Positions 11,973-20,924 of a stretch of DNA of 64,000 bases are shown here, one piece after another. The DNA lies in contig JANTUC010000018.1 in assembly GCA_026873275.1 (NCBI GenBank), positions 186,001 through 250,000 on the forward strand. The letters are read 5' to 3'. Origin of the DNA: Pseudopithomyces maydicus (lineage: Eukaryota > Ascomycota > Dothideomycetes > Pleosporales > Didymosphaeriaceae). The notes beneath the pieces were generated by a model. It ran no database searches and had not been told where the DNA came from. It was given only the letters and a program-made list of their open reading frames with translations. The translations under genes and the position numbers were made by a program. Numbering within the stretch: the first letter of the stretch is position 1; every line of letters starts with the position of its first letter.

Positions 11973-12197
11973 TCATACCAGATCAACTGCGTAGGAAGCA
12001 AGGCTCGCAATGGGTAGGTATATGAGGAGGAAGAAGCCAGATAGGACTGTCGCACCTATAGCTGCCCGCAAAACAACACCGTGGTCCCAGGCAAATATAG
12101 CGAGCTCGTAGAGGCGAGTGACGAGGTCCCAGCGTGCGGTAGAATATCCCGCAATGAATATTAGTATCGCGACTATGGAGAAGACGTGCATCTGCAC
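11973..12197 (-). CDS. Small two-TM membrane protein or upstream ORF of GPI1
   Basis: A 74-aa frame lying 127 nt upstream of the GPI1 ATG on the same strand. It has two hydrophobic stretches (VFSIVAILIFIAGYS and IGATVLSGFFLLIYLPIASLA) separated by a polar part with TARWDLVTRLYELAIFAWDHGVV. Composition and hydrophobic pattern look like a real small integral membrane protein rather than noise. It may be its own gene with a very short spacer, or a translated ORF in the GPI1 leader. I do not know a named family with certainty. Confidence 0.5.
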   Translation of the reverse strand: MQMHVFSIVAILIFIAGYSTARWDLVTRLYELAIFAWDHGVVLRAAIGATVLSGFFLLIYLPIASLASYAVDLV

Positions 12198-13007
12198 TGT
12201 GAGAAGCTGTACGAGCGGAGAGGTTGCGGTATGGGCAAGGGTATGTAGCGGCGGCTTTATGTGGAAGCTCTCACGGATAGGACCCGACGGATAGTAAAGA
12301 ATCTATCACGGGACTGGCAACTCAAAGGAACGTCATGGGCCTCGAGCATCGTGCCGTGGATGTGAGGGGGAGCTGGCCCCAGGGTCGCGACATGCCACCA
12401 GTGTGGAGCTTGGCTCTGGCCCCGGGAAAGAGCGACCCCCGAAAGTAGCTTAGCGCGCTTTCCTCTCTCAACCCGCAATGGTAGCATATTCGCACAGAGT
12501 GTTTGCAACAAACCCACAACATGATCTTGCTTCCTCTCGTCGAAAGATTGCTTGCAGACGTGCCCACGAAGCGCAGCACTCTTTCGTTCATATCCATTGG
12601 TTCACTGTCCAGCTAGCTACGCCATTATGGAGAACTCACGATGGGCTCCTGGCGGAAGCTACGATCCTCGGAGATATTACGAGAGGAGCTCTAGGCTCAT
12701 CGGCCAAAGGTAAGTCCAGAAACCCACAATACCAAACATTTCACTCATCAGCAGCCTCACCATGATACGCCGGGCGTGGGGGTCCATGCGACAAACCCGA
12801 TTCGGCAAAGCGCGAGTGGAACGCGCCACTTTTTCGACACCAGCAGAGCGCGCGGCGAGCAACCGAACGCTTCTTCATCGCTCGGCGTGAGCGCCATCTC
12901 ATATTTATTACTCCTCCGCTGATCATAGACATAGATCTCTTGGACGTCCAATTCCTAGCTCCTCGCCCTCGGCATCTTCTTCTTTTCTGGATTACGGAGA
13001 CGGCGAC
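12198..13007. other. Divergent intergenic region
   Basis: This separates the minus-strand small ORF/GPI1 pair from the plus-strand nucleoporin gene and presumably contains both promoters. No further feature was recognised. Confidence 0.5.
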
Positions 13008-14899
13008 ATGACCGTCTGCCAGTACTATCAGCGCGGCACGTGCAAGTTCGGAGGTACGCACCCATGTTCGCATCGACGCCTGCCCAGACTAACTCAAGAA
13101 AGACAGGTGCAAGAACGAGCATCCAGGTAGCCAACGTGATGGCGGTAATGCATTTGGTGGTGGCAATAGGAGCGGCTTCAATGCCTTTGGCGGCGGCGAC
13201 CGCTACCGACCAGGAGGAGGCAACGCATTTGGTGGTATGTATACAGTCCATGATGCCTTCCATATTATGATGGCATACTATTGATCACTTGAATAATGTG
13301 CATTGCTGACACTATTCTAGCCAACCGTACAGAGACTCCGCGATACGGTCTGAGTAAATCCGACATGAAGATCGATCTGTCTGACCAGCGCCCAATCTAT
13401 CCCTTCTCATGTTACGGGCCGGGTCGTGATGCACCTCGTCAGCTTATGGAGGGACCCGTTGAGATTAGTCCAGAGGAACTCCGAGCTCGTTACTATGCAC
13501 AGCGCGCCTCCGGGAACGAGTCTGCAGCAGTAAGTAAAGTGAGAACCTTGACTTAGTCTAGGCTAACAAGTCCCCAGCAACAAGAAGAGACCCAACTCTA
13601 CTCAAAGACAGAAGAACAGGTAAAGTCAATACTGAACAATCTCGATGCAGCGATCAAGTATATCGAAGATGGTGCAGATGTCCATCCCAATAGGCTGGAC
13701 ATTGCACAAGGCAAGGTGACGCCTGGTGCCTCAACAGCCGCAGCATCATCTGCGAACCCCAATCCCTTTTCCAATGCATCTGCTGGTCCATTTGGAGGAT
13801 CTCAAAACTCGACACAAGCAAATCCTTTCGGCGGTGGCGCTCAATCACAGAATTCGACTTTCGGAAAGCCAGCGAACCCCTTTGGTCAACCATCCGCTCT
13901 TGGTCAGACTCCCTCGGCGTTTGGTCAGGCCTCTTCTCTTGGGTCAGGATCCGGCTTTGGTAAACCATCGATGCCAGGGAGTGCATTTGGTCAGGCATCT
14001 GCACTTGGAGGAGGTTCTGCCTTTGGAAAGCCTGCAGCACTTGGAGGAGGCTCTGCTTTCGGACAAGCAAGCTCTTTGGGTCAAGGTTCAGCATTCGGCC
14101 AGCCCTCCGCGCCAGGCACAGCATCTGCTTTTGGAAAACCAGCCTTTGGTCAAGCCTCAGCTCCTAGTCAACCTTCTGCATTTGGGCAGGCCTCGACACC
14201 CAGCCAACCGTCTGCATTCGGACAGGCTTCAACCCCCGGTCAACCATCCGCCTTCGGACAGACCAATGCCCTAGGTCAACCCAACGCCTTCGGTGGCGCC
14301 AAGCCTGCATTCGGGCAATCCGCCTTCGGCCAACCGTCACAACCCGGCGCCGCTGCCGCAAACCCTTCGCAAAAGCCGCTCAACCAAACCAGACGCCAAT
14401 GGCTTCCTCATCAGCAAGCCCCTTCGCAACAGCGAGTCAGAACACCGCCGCCACCCCAGCCTTCGGCCAACCGAGCGCCTTCGCCAAACCCTCCCCCTCA
14501 CCCTTCGCAGCCGCATCCCAACCCTCAACCTCCACCACCGCCAACAATCCTTTCGCAGTCGCAACCCAAAAATCAGCTCCCGCTCCTGCGTTCGGTGCCC
14601 CGAGTCAGCCTGGTAATGCCTTTGCTCAGGCTACCGCACAGCAAGCTCCCGCGCAGTCTGGCTTCGGTCAGCCGGCAGCTGCCACAGCTGCTGCTGGCGC
14701 CGCTGGTGCTACCGCCGATCCTTACAAGGAGGGATCACCAGAGGAGTACGAGGGTGAGCAGGGTCAGAGGTTACTCGCCATCTACCAGCGGGTGGCGCAG
14801 ATGGGGGTGTTCGATGCCGGGGAGGATATCCCGATGGTGCCGCCCAAGGTGGATTGGGTGGTGCCGGTTGCGTTGCCGGCTGCGCCGGTGGCGAAGTAG
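13008..14899 (+). CDS. CCCH zinc finger / FG-repeat nucleoporin, Nup42 (AMO1) type; apparent 1-nt frameshift
   Basis: Exons 13008-13053, 13103-13234, 13321-13529 and 13578-14899. The CCCH finger (C-x7-C-x5-C-x3-H, CQYYQRGTCKFGDRCKNEH) is completed across the first intron. A conserved helical part follows (MKIDLSDQRPIYPFSCYGPG, then LDAAIKYIEDGAD), then about 220 residues of FG/FGQ/FGKP repeats and a conserved C-terminus (LLAIYQRVAQMGVF, PMVPPKVDW). This is the architecture of Nup42/NUPL2 at the cytoplasmic face of the nuclear pore, which helps mRNA export through Gle1/Dbp5. The reading frame shifts at a C3 run, 14363-14365: FG-type coding resumes in another frame (ASSSASPFA...). One extra base there makes exon 4 divisible by three and restores an NPFA motif found elsewhere in the repeats. 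Confidence 0.88.
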
Positions 14900-15332
14900 A
14901 CGCCAGGACGAATGGGTGTGTCAGGGATATGTAGTTGGTTGTAAGATTTCTTTCTTTTGTTCTTATGGTGAGGTTGAGGATGAGGGAGATCCCCGATGTG
15001 AAGTTGGAATTGAGAAACATTGGAGGTGGATGGAGTGGGTCTCGGATAGGTGGAAAGTGGATGGATGTGTATGTTTAGCAAGAGTCAGTTCTCTCTATCT
15101 GACTTGAGGATTGGGTGTCGTACCGGGTTGGGATTAGGATTAAAACCAAACCTGAGAATGAAATTTGGGTTGGAATTTGGAAGATCACGGTTCCCAGCAA
15201 CGTGTAGATCAGTGATGTATTGATACATGAAACGTATGTCTTCGGTCTTTTTCACTCTTTATTCGGTGCCATGTTTCTCCCTCCCCTTCAATTTGTTTTA
15301 CCAGCTTCCTATCCACACGACGGCATTCAAAG

Positions 15333-15347
15333 TGATGCCACCCATCA
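15333..15347. promoter_or_regulatory. Inverted repeat TGATG-N5-CATCA, no clear TATA box
   Basis: Perfect half-sites TGATG and CATCA with a 5-nt spacer, the leftmost member of a series of such sites in 15.3-18.6 kb. It lies in noncoding sequence after the nucleoporin gene. It overlaps a short CATCATCATC tract, so microsatellite origin is possible. The role as a protein binding site is inference. Confidence 0.4.
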
Positions 15348-15630
15348 TCATCATCCTCACCAACACATCCCACACCACCCGAAATCACGACAAAAGCCTG
15401 TATGTGCTGCTGGGTGCGTGTTGCGTATATCTCAAACGAGATTAGATAATGAAGAATGTGTTTGTGTATCTCGCTTTTCGGCACGAAGAGCGACATGGGA
15501 ATATTTAGTACTTGTTTTATAGATACATACGTGTGTCGTTTCATTTTCCAATGGCAGCGAGGCGAGGCGAGGCTGCGGCTTGGGTGTCTTGTTGATTTTA
15601 ATTGTTCCAAGTGTTTTTGGACAATGATGA

Positions 15631-15837
15631 TGATGCTACACATCGCCAACCTCGCCGTCTACATTGCGTCAAGAGGTGGGGTATGAGACGGGTGGGTGTG
15701 TATAAACGCCTCCCATCCCTAACATCCATCCCCACACTTTGCACTTCTCAGCCATGCCAGAATTAAAACGCACTCACGAAACACCTCATGCCTGCCTTTT
15801 CGCGTGTCAAAACCAGGCTATACACAATTCACACTAA
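15631..15837 (+). promoter_or_regulatory. Promoter-like cassette 1 with short ORF
   Basis: Inverted repeat TGATG-N5-CATCG (15631-15645), then TATAAAC at 15701, a pyrimidine-rich leader (CGCCTCCCATCC), and a CTCAGCCATGCCAGAA start context. The ATG at 15754 opens a 27-codon frame to 15837 (MPELKRTHETPHACLF...). Cassette 2 repeats this layout, including the same CTCAGCCATGCCAGAA string, so the two are duplicates. Whether a peptide is made is unknown. Confidence 0.45.
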
Positions 15838-15844
15838 TCAACGA

Positions 15845-15991
15845 TAATGCTATTCATCACCAACACTCCCCCAGCGCGTCGCACTAAGGGGGACATCAGA
15901 CGACTAGGTGTATATAAACGCCCTCCCTTTCCTACGATTCACTCCTCACACTCTGTTGCACGTCTCAGCCATGCCAGAAAATAAAAACTAA
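15845..15991 (+). promoter_or_regulatory. Promoter-like cassette 2
   Basis: TAATG-N5-CATCA (15845-15859, one mismatch to the series), TATATAAAC at 15911, a CGCCCTCCC leader, then CTCAGCCATGCCAGAA with ATG 15971. The frame here is only 6 codons (ends 15991). It lies directly upstream of the satellite array, which could therefore be its transcript body. Confidence 0.45.
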
Positions 15992-16009
15992 AATCTTGAA
16001 ACCTTGCTT

Positions 16010-16160
16010 TTATGCGTCTAAAATTCTCGATCTAGCATTCGTATGTCTGCTTCGGAGACTGCGGTTTGAAAACAACCATACCTTTGACTACATGCCTCTA
16101 AAATCCTCGGTTCATCATTTTTATGTCTGCTTCGGAGACTGCGGTTTGAGAAGAGACGTA
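16010..16160 (+). repeat. Two-copy direct repeat at the head of the array
   Basis: Two near copies about 75-80 nt apart share a CTAAAAT start and the string TATGTCTGCTTCGGAGACTG followed by CGGTTTGA. They introduce the degenerate array to the right and contain the same CTAAAA/TGCGGT elements. Confidence 0.75.
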
Positions 16161-16220
16161 GAGAACTTCAATGTGTTCTCAGTCGTCTCGAGAGAAACAT
16201 AACACAACATTCCGTAGTAC

Positions 16221-16940
16221 ATGCGGTTTTGTGGTGGCGGTTTCTAAAACAGATTATCAAAGTCGTCGAGGGATTCAACAATGGTGCGTGTTTAAAACGG
16301 ATTTGTCACACCTGAATGTGGAGTTTGAGGGAGGCGGGCGTCTAAAACGATCAGCGCTCAAGATGCATGCGGACTTTGGGATGGGGAGTTTAAAATCCAC
16401 TTTTCGAGAATTTCATGCGTTGTTGTGGTGGCGGTGTCTAAAACAGTTCATCAAAGTTGAGGGGGATTCGACGATGGTGCGTGTTCAAACCACATGAATA
16501 CCAACTGAATGTGGAGTTTGAGGGAGCCGGGCGTCTAAACGATTATTAATGGCGAGCTATGCGGGCTTTAGGGTGGGAGGTTTAAACTATTTCTGCGAGA
16601 GTTTTATGCAGTTTTGGGGGCAGCGGGTATTCAAAACCCTATATCGACATGAATAATGGTTTGGGGGTGGCGGGTGTCTAAAACCAACATCTCAACAGGC
16701 TATGCGGGTTCTGGGGTGGGAGATACAAAATTGCCCAGTCCTAATGAATGCGGAGCTTGGGAGCGGCGGGCGTTTAAAACACACACAAAACAAATGATGT
16801 GGGCTTTGAGAGGGGCGAGTGTTCAAAGTTCCCCTGCCATAGCACCATGCGGATTCTGGAGTGGGAGGTTTAAAATTTATTCGCTCGAACTCTTATGTGG
16901 TTTTGGGGGTGGGGATGTTTTAAAACTGAGTAGACGACGA
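16221..16940 (+). repeat. Degenerate satellite, about 48-nt monomers in about 193-nt higher-order units
   Basis: Some fifteen diverged monomers follow the pattern ATGCGG-x-TTTGGGGTGG-x-GG-x-TCTAAAAC or TTTAAAAT. Starts are near 16221, 16280, 16315, 16367, 16415, 16473, 16508, 16558, 16606, 16655, 16701, 16747, 16794, 16847 and 16893. Four-monomer blocks recur: the 16221, 16415 and 16606 blocks keep the same internal order (a GTGGTGGCGG unit, an ATGGTGCGTG unit, a GTGGAGTTTGAGGG unit, then a GCGGxCTTTxGG unit). Indels break any common reading frame, so it is probably noncoding. Confidence 0.8.
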
Positions 16941-16949
16941 CTACATGTT

Positions 16950-17480
16950 TGCTTGGGTCCTTCTTTCGATTTACTTTTTGATTTTCTTTCATCCTGATTT
17001 ATGATTGGGTCCTTTTCGTTGTGCTCAATGATGGGGTCTAAAATCATCTTGCTCAGATGTCTATGCGGTCCTGGGAGTGTGTTTTAAAATCCGTGTTAGC
17101 GACGAGTATGTCTTTGGTTGGGGGTTTTTTTCCTTTCGATTTCCTTTGTGATGCTCTTTCCCCTGATTTATGCTTGAGCCAATTCCACCGTGCTCGATGA
17201 TGAGGTCTAAAATTATCCTACTCGGACGCCTATGCGGTCCTAGGGTGTGTTTTAAAACATGTTCTATTGTAATTGTTTTTCCCCATGGGCTATGGGTGAA
17301 CCGTCTTTTCGCTTTGCTCTATTATAGGGTCTAAAATTATCCTACTCGGCCACCTATGCGGTCCTAGGGGTGGGTGTGTTCTAAAAGCTGGCTTGAAGAT
17401 GAAAATTTATTTAATTTGGTTTTTTTCTTTCGATTTTCTTTGTGATTTTCTTTCCTCCTGACTTATGTTTGAGCCTTTTC
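16950..17480 (+). repeat. Second satellite family, about 150-170-nt units
   Basis: About three and a half units begin with CTTTCGATTT (16963, 17133, 17427; a decayed one near 17304). Each continues with a CCTGATTTATG-like string, a GTCTAAAATTATCCTACTCGG-like string, and CTATGCGGTCCTxGGxGTGTGTT. The last part is a monomer of the neighbouring array, so the two repeats are nested. Confidence 0.75.
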
Positions 17481-17518
17481 GTTTTGCTCGATGGTGGGCT
17501 GGTACGCTTCGTGGGATC

Positions 17519-17520
<2 letters not shown>

Positions 17521-17551
<31 letters not shown>

Positions 17552-17627
17552 CTACTGCCCCTCGCCACCACCTCTCTCTTTGCTGAGGAGGTGTTCCAGA
17601 AGATGAGATGAACTCGGGTATATAAAC
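17521..17627 (+). promoter_or_regulatory. Promoter-like cassette 3 with (GAT)10
   Basis: A GAT trinucleotide run (17521-17551) ends in TGATGCTACT, where cassette 1 has TGATGCTACA, but the right half-site is missing. TATATAAAC follows at 17619, then a pyrimidine-rich leader (ACCTCTCCTCCC) as in the other cassettes. Confidence 0.4.
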
Positions 17628-17833
17628 ACCTCTCCTCCCAGTCGTTATTCCTCACGCTTGGAAATCCTCTATCGCGAGGACTAAAACCCATCTAATAGGA
17701 CACGTATGTGTTTTTGGTGTTCCGGTACGTTTAAAGGCTTATCTGGTGAGTTTTTTGTGTTGTTTGGGCTTCTGCGTCTTTCTCGTGTGCCTTTATTCTT
17801 TTCGGGCAAGCTCGGAATGTCATCATGTGATAG

Positions 17834-17914
17834 TGATGCTCATCATCAAACTTCACTACCTTGACTGAGCACAGAGATGGGGAGAAGAGACATTACGATG
17901 GAGTATATATAAAA
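17834..17914 (+). promoter_or_regulatory. Promoter-like cassette 4
   Basis: A perfect TGATG-N5-CATCA (17834-17848) stands 55 nt before a strong TATATATAAAA box (17904-17914). An ACCTCCCATT leader follows, matching cassette 1. Confidence 0.45.
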
Positions 17915-18161
17915 CCTCCCATTGTCGCGTAGATATATTCTTCACATTTGCGCACTTTTCCCGCGGACAATAAAAACACTTCGATGATCCGTCCATGTTT
18001 CTTGTGTCTTGTGATGTTCAAAATTCAAGGCCAAGCAAGCATGGATTTCCTACCGTTAAAGCCAGAAAAAACACAAATTGATATGATTGCATGAAATATT
18101 GTTTTGTTCTCGTTCGAAATTAAGACTTCGGGCTAATCTTCCCCTCCCGTGGTAATCGTGG

Positions 18162-18230
18162 TGATGGTATTCATCACCAGTCTGACTTCCGTGCGAGAAT
18201 TTGCAGGTGGATGACTCTGATGTACATAAA
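18162..18230 (+). promoter_or_regulatory. Promoter-like cassette 5
   Basis: A perfect TGATG-N5-CATCA (18162-18176) lies within the wider palindrome GGTGATGGTATTCATCACC and stands 46 nt before a weak TATA-like TACATAAA (18223-18230). Confidence 0.4.
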
Positions 18231-18510
18231 TGCTGGCCTTTTCAGATGAAGAAGCGCCTCACGCATCGAAACTTCAATACTGCATATTAGTATAACACTT
18301 TGTAAAAGCTTTCTTCTGAGTGTTTTGAATCTGGTGGACGATATATGGAGTCTCGATGCTACCTAATGGGAAGGCATGTGCTAGGTTTCAGTCTCGATTT
18401 CCAACTTCTGGCTACTACTCACGGTGGATATCTTTCAACATCTAATTGACAATTATTTAGTTACCTCTCAACTCTCTCGGTTATCGATGGATAGTTAGAT
18501 TGGATATAGG

Positions 18511-18572
18511 TGATGCAGTTCATCATCGCAACACGGCACTTCTTTGATCATTCACAGAAATCCCTTATATAG
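18511..18572 (+). promoter_or_regulatory. Promoter-like cassette 6
   Basis: A perfect TGATG-N5-CATCA (18511-18525) followed 41 nt later by TATATA (18567). No gene starts on the plus strand after it; the minus-strand HET gene ends at 18691. Confidence 0.4.
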
Positions 18573-18690
18573 TAGAGTCTGGGTCTATTAATTATCGTCG
18601 CAAGGACCTGTTCAAGTGATCCCGACATCAGCCAAAGGCAGGTGGTCTTTCTCCAACTTGTGGCAAAATGACATTTCGTGAAAGTTCCTG

Positions 18691-20924
18691 CTATTTGATA
18701 CAAACTTGGATGTTAGACCTTTTTGGAAGGTAGGTAGATGCACTGAAATTAGCGACCAATGCTTGTTCTTCTTCCCTGACGAGTATTTTATACCATGCAT
18801 ACTCGCCTCTAAACCTGACCACCTGGTCCCCAACCCGTATATCGCTCTGACGATCTCCCCAGCTCATTCCAACTGCATTCTTCAGCTTGGAAATAACTGT
18901 CTTGTGCGCAGCCAATGCATTGCAGAAATCGTCGTGTACGCCCAAGAGCCCAAGGCGGCTGAGCCGGCCGATACCACTATCAACAATCTGATTGAAATAC
19001 CACCTGAAACGCAGAGGAGAGCAGTCGTAGAATGGGAACATGTCACTAAGCTCTATGTACTGATTTCCTGCTGGGGTCAAGAAGTGCATTCCGAGCTTTC
19101 GCTTTTCTCTGCGTAGGAGCATTTTTAACCACTTCAGATTTTCGAATCGAGCATATGTTAGGTCTGGATGGCGGACTTGTTGTATGGAGATTATTGAAAA
19201 GACCTCTACTAGTTTGCCCAAGTACTCGAATTCTCCGATGAATTTCCCATCCGGAGTGATGGTGAATTTGGAGATTGGAATGGGTTTTGGGGTGCGATGG
19301 TTGAAGATACGGCGCAACCACGGGTGAGATCGCGTCTTTCGCTCCGGATATGATCCTTCCATTCATGTAACGCCCGGGTGCCAGGCTCCGTAAGTTCTGA
19401 TTTGCTTGTGGAAGTTGGGTATCCAGGAAGGCACTGCGTTCGCGCATCGATGTTGAGATGCCAAGACGAGTATCTCGGGGAGATTCGAAGCTTCAACTAG
19501 TGTCTTTGCCAATTGGAAATACAAACCCGTGTATGGAGTATTGTAGGTGAAGTCTCCAAAGTCATCTCCCATGCCATTACGTTGCAGAACGCCCAGCATC
19601 CCGAAAACCATGTCGTGAGGACTAGTAGAAGTGCGTGAAGAAAGTGTGAAGAATATACTGTGAGTAACTTTATGGTTGCGCAGGGAGTTTGCTGTTGCGA
19701 TGAACCACGGTCTCAGACTTCTGTTGAGGCCAGGGTTAGGTGGAATCCGGGACCAAAAGTGGCAAAGAAGAGCAACGCCCATCAAAGCTCCAAGAACCCG
19801 AATGATATTGTCTGGGGCATGGTATGCGAGCAAATTCACGAACAGGAGTGAAACTGCCGCGAAAAGCGGAAGTCCAAGATCACGATCTACTCTGAGAAAT
19901 CTTACAAGTTCGAGGACTGCGATTGAAAAGTCTTCGTGTGTCTCCAGGGTACTAGGGTTTTTAGATGAGCGCGATTGCCAATAAGCATGAATGCTAACAA
20001 GGTCTAGCCATTTACTGAGAGCTGAACTCTCAAGAAGTTGGTCAAGACAGAGAACACATCGCACAAAAACGGGGTTAGGAATATGGTGCGGTCCAATAAC
20101 AAATGTTGGGTTGGTCGAGAGCATTATCTCCTGGTAGGTCCAGATCCTGTCAGTCCAGTCGCATTCAAGTAGGTCATTTATGTCACAGGTCGATACAATG
20201 GCATTACCTCTTAGTATTCGAATGTTTCGGAATGGGGATATCTTCCAGCTCCATTTCGGATCTAATGTAAATTCAGGATACTTTTCTTGGTTTCTGTGTT
20301 TAAGATGCTTCACTTACCCTTGGTGTCTCTACGCTCTGGTGCCAACGTGTATGTCGAGCTCCAGCGAGACGATTGGTAAGCCCACCATGCAGCGAAATAT
20401 CGAGTTGCCGTCACAGATTGCCCATCTGGCCCGGTTTTCTGTTCGACGAATTTTGCAGGGCCTCCGTGTTGAAAATATGCAATCGCACGGTCTTTCTCGG
20501 GACTTGTTTCCCCCAACCATACAAATACTTCACGTGCAGAAGAGTATATGTCTCCCATGAGAGGTATCTGAGTTCTTTTCTCAATATCATCCTTTTGATT
20601 GATACACACCGCGTCCACCCAAACAGCAAACGTTCCAATCTTGTCACGAATATGGCACAAGGCTGAAAAGCAGTTATCGGTCACCGGTATCTCGACGCTC
20701 CCACAATTCAGTTTAAAGAGTCCTGGTGCACCCCATACATAGGACAAGGCTGCAAAATCGGGCTTCGCATCTAAATCAGCGACAAAAAGATCGCACGTGA
20801 GCGTTGTGCTGTCGTTCTTTCCAGCGCCTACTGCAGCGTGAACTTGTAGGATCCGGATACATTTAGAGTCCGGCGGCAGTATATGGAGCTTGTACAGGTC
20901 GTGGCTCGATATCTGGGTCTCCAT
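18691..20924 (-). pseudogene. HET-domain (heterokaryon incompatibility) gene with in-frame TGA
   Basis: Exon 1 20924-20318, a 56-nt intron (GTAAGTG...TTAG), exon 2 from 20261. HET motifs are clear: FAALSYVWGAPG, WVDAVCINQKDDIEKRTQIPLMGDIY, VFVWLGE and RIWTYQEIML. Two hydrophobic segments lie mid-protein (residues about 340-390). The frame hits TGA at 19363-19365, immediately followed by an ATG. The same frame then stays open to 18691, with plausible HET C-terminal sequence (PISKFTITPDGKFIGEFEYLG). HET proteins trigger cell death on fusion of unlike hyphae. The stop may be a true truncation (a protein of about 500 aa), a sequencing error, or two compensating frameshifts; the truncated part still contains the whole HET core. 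Confidence 0.8.

Noticed and set aside
16171..16997. Repeat-containing frames in the satellite (CGFxxGxxK-like peptides)
   Set aside because: Monomers are out of frame with each other and interrupted by stops; the repeat pattern is nucleotide-level.
17521..17551. (GAT)n resembling box C (TGATGA) of snoRNAs
   Set aside because: No matching D box with a guide-length spacing; a simple trinucleotide repeat.
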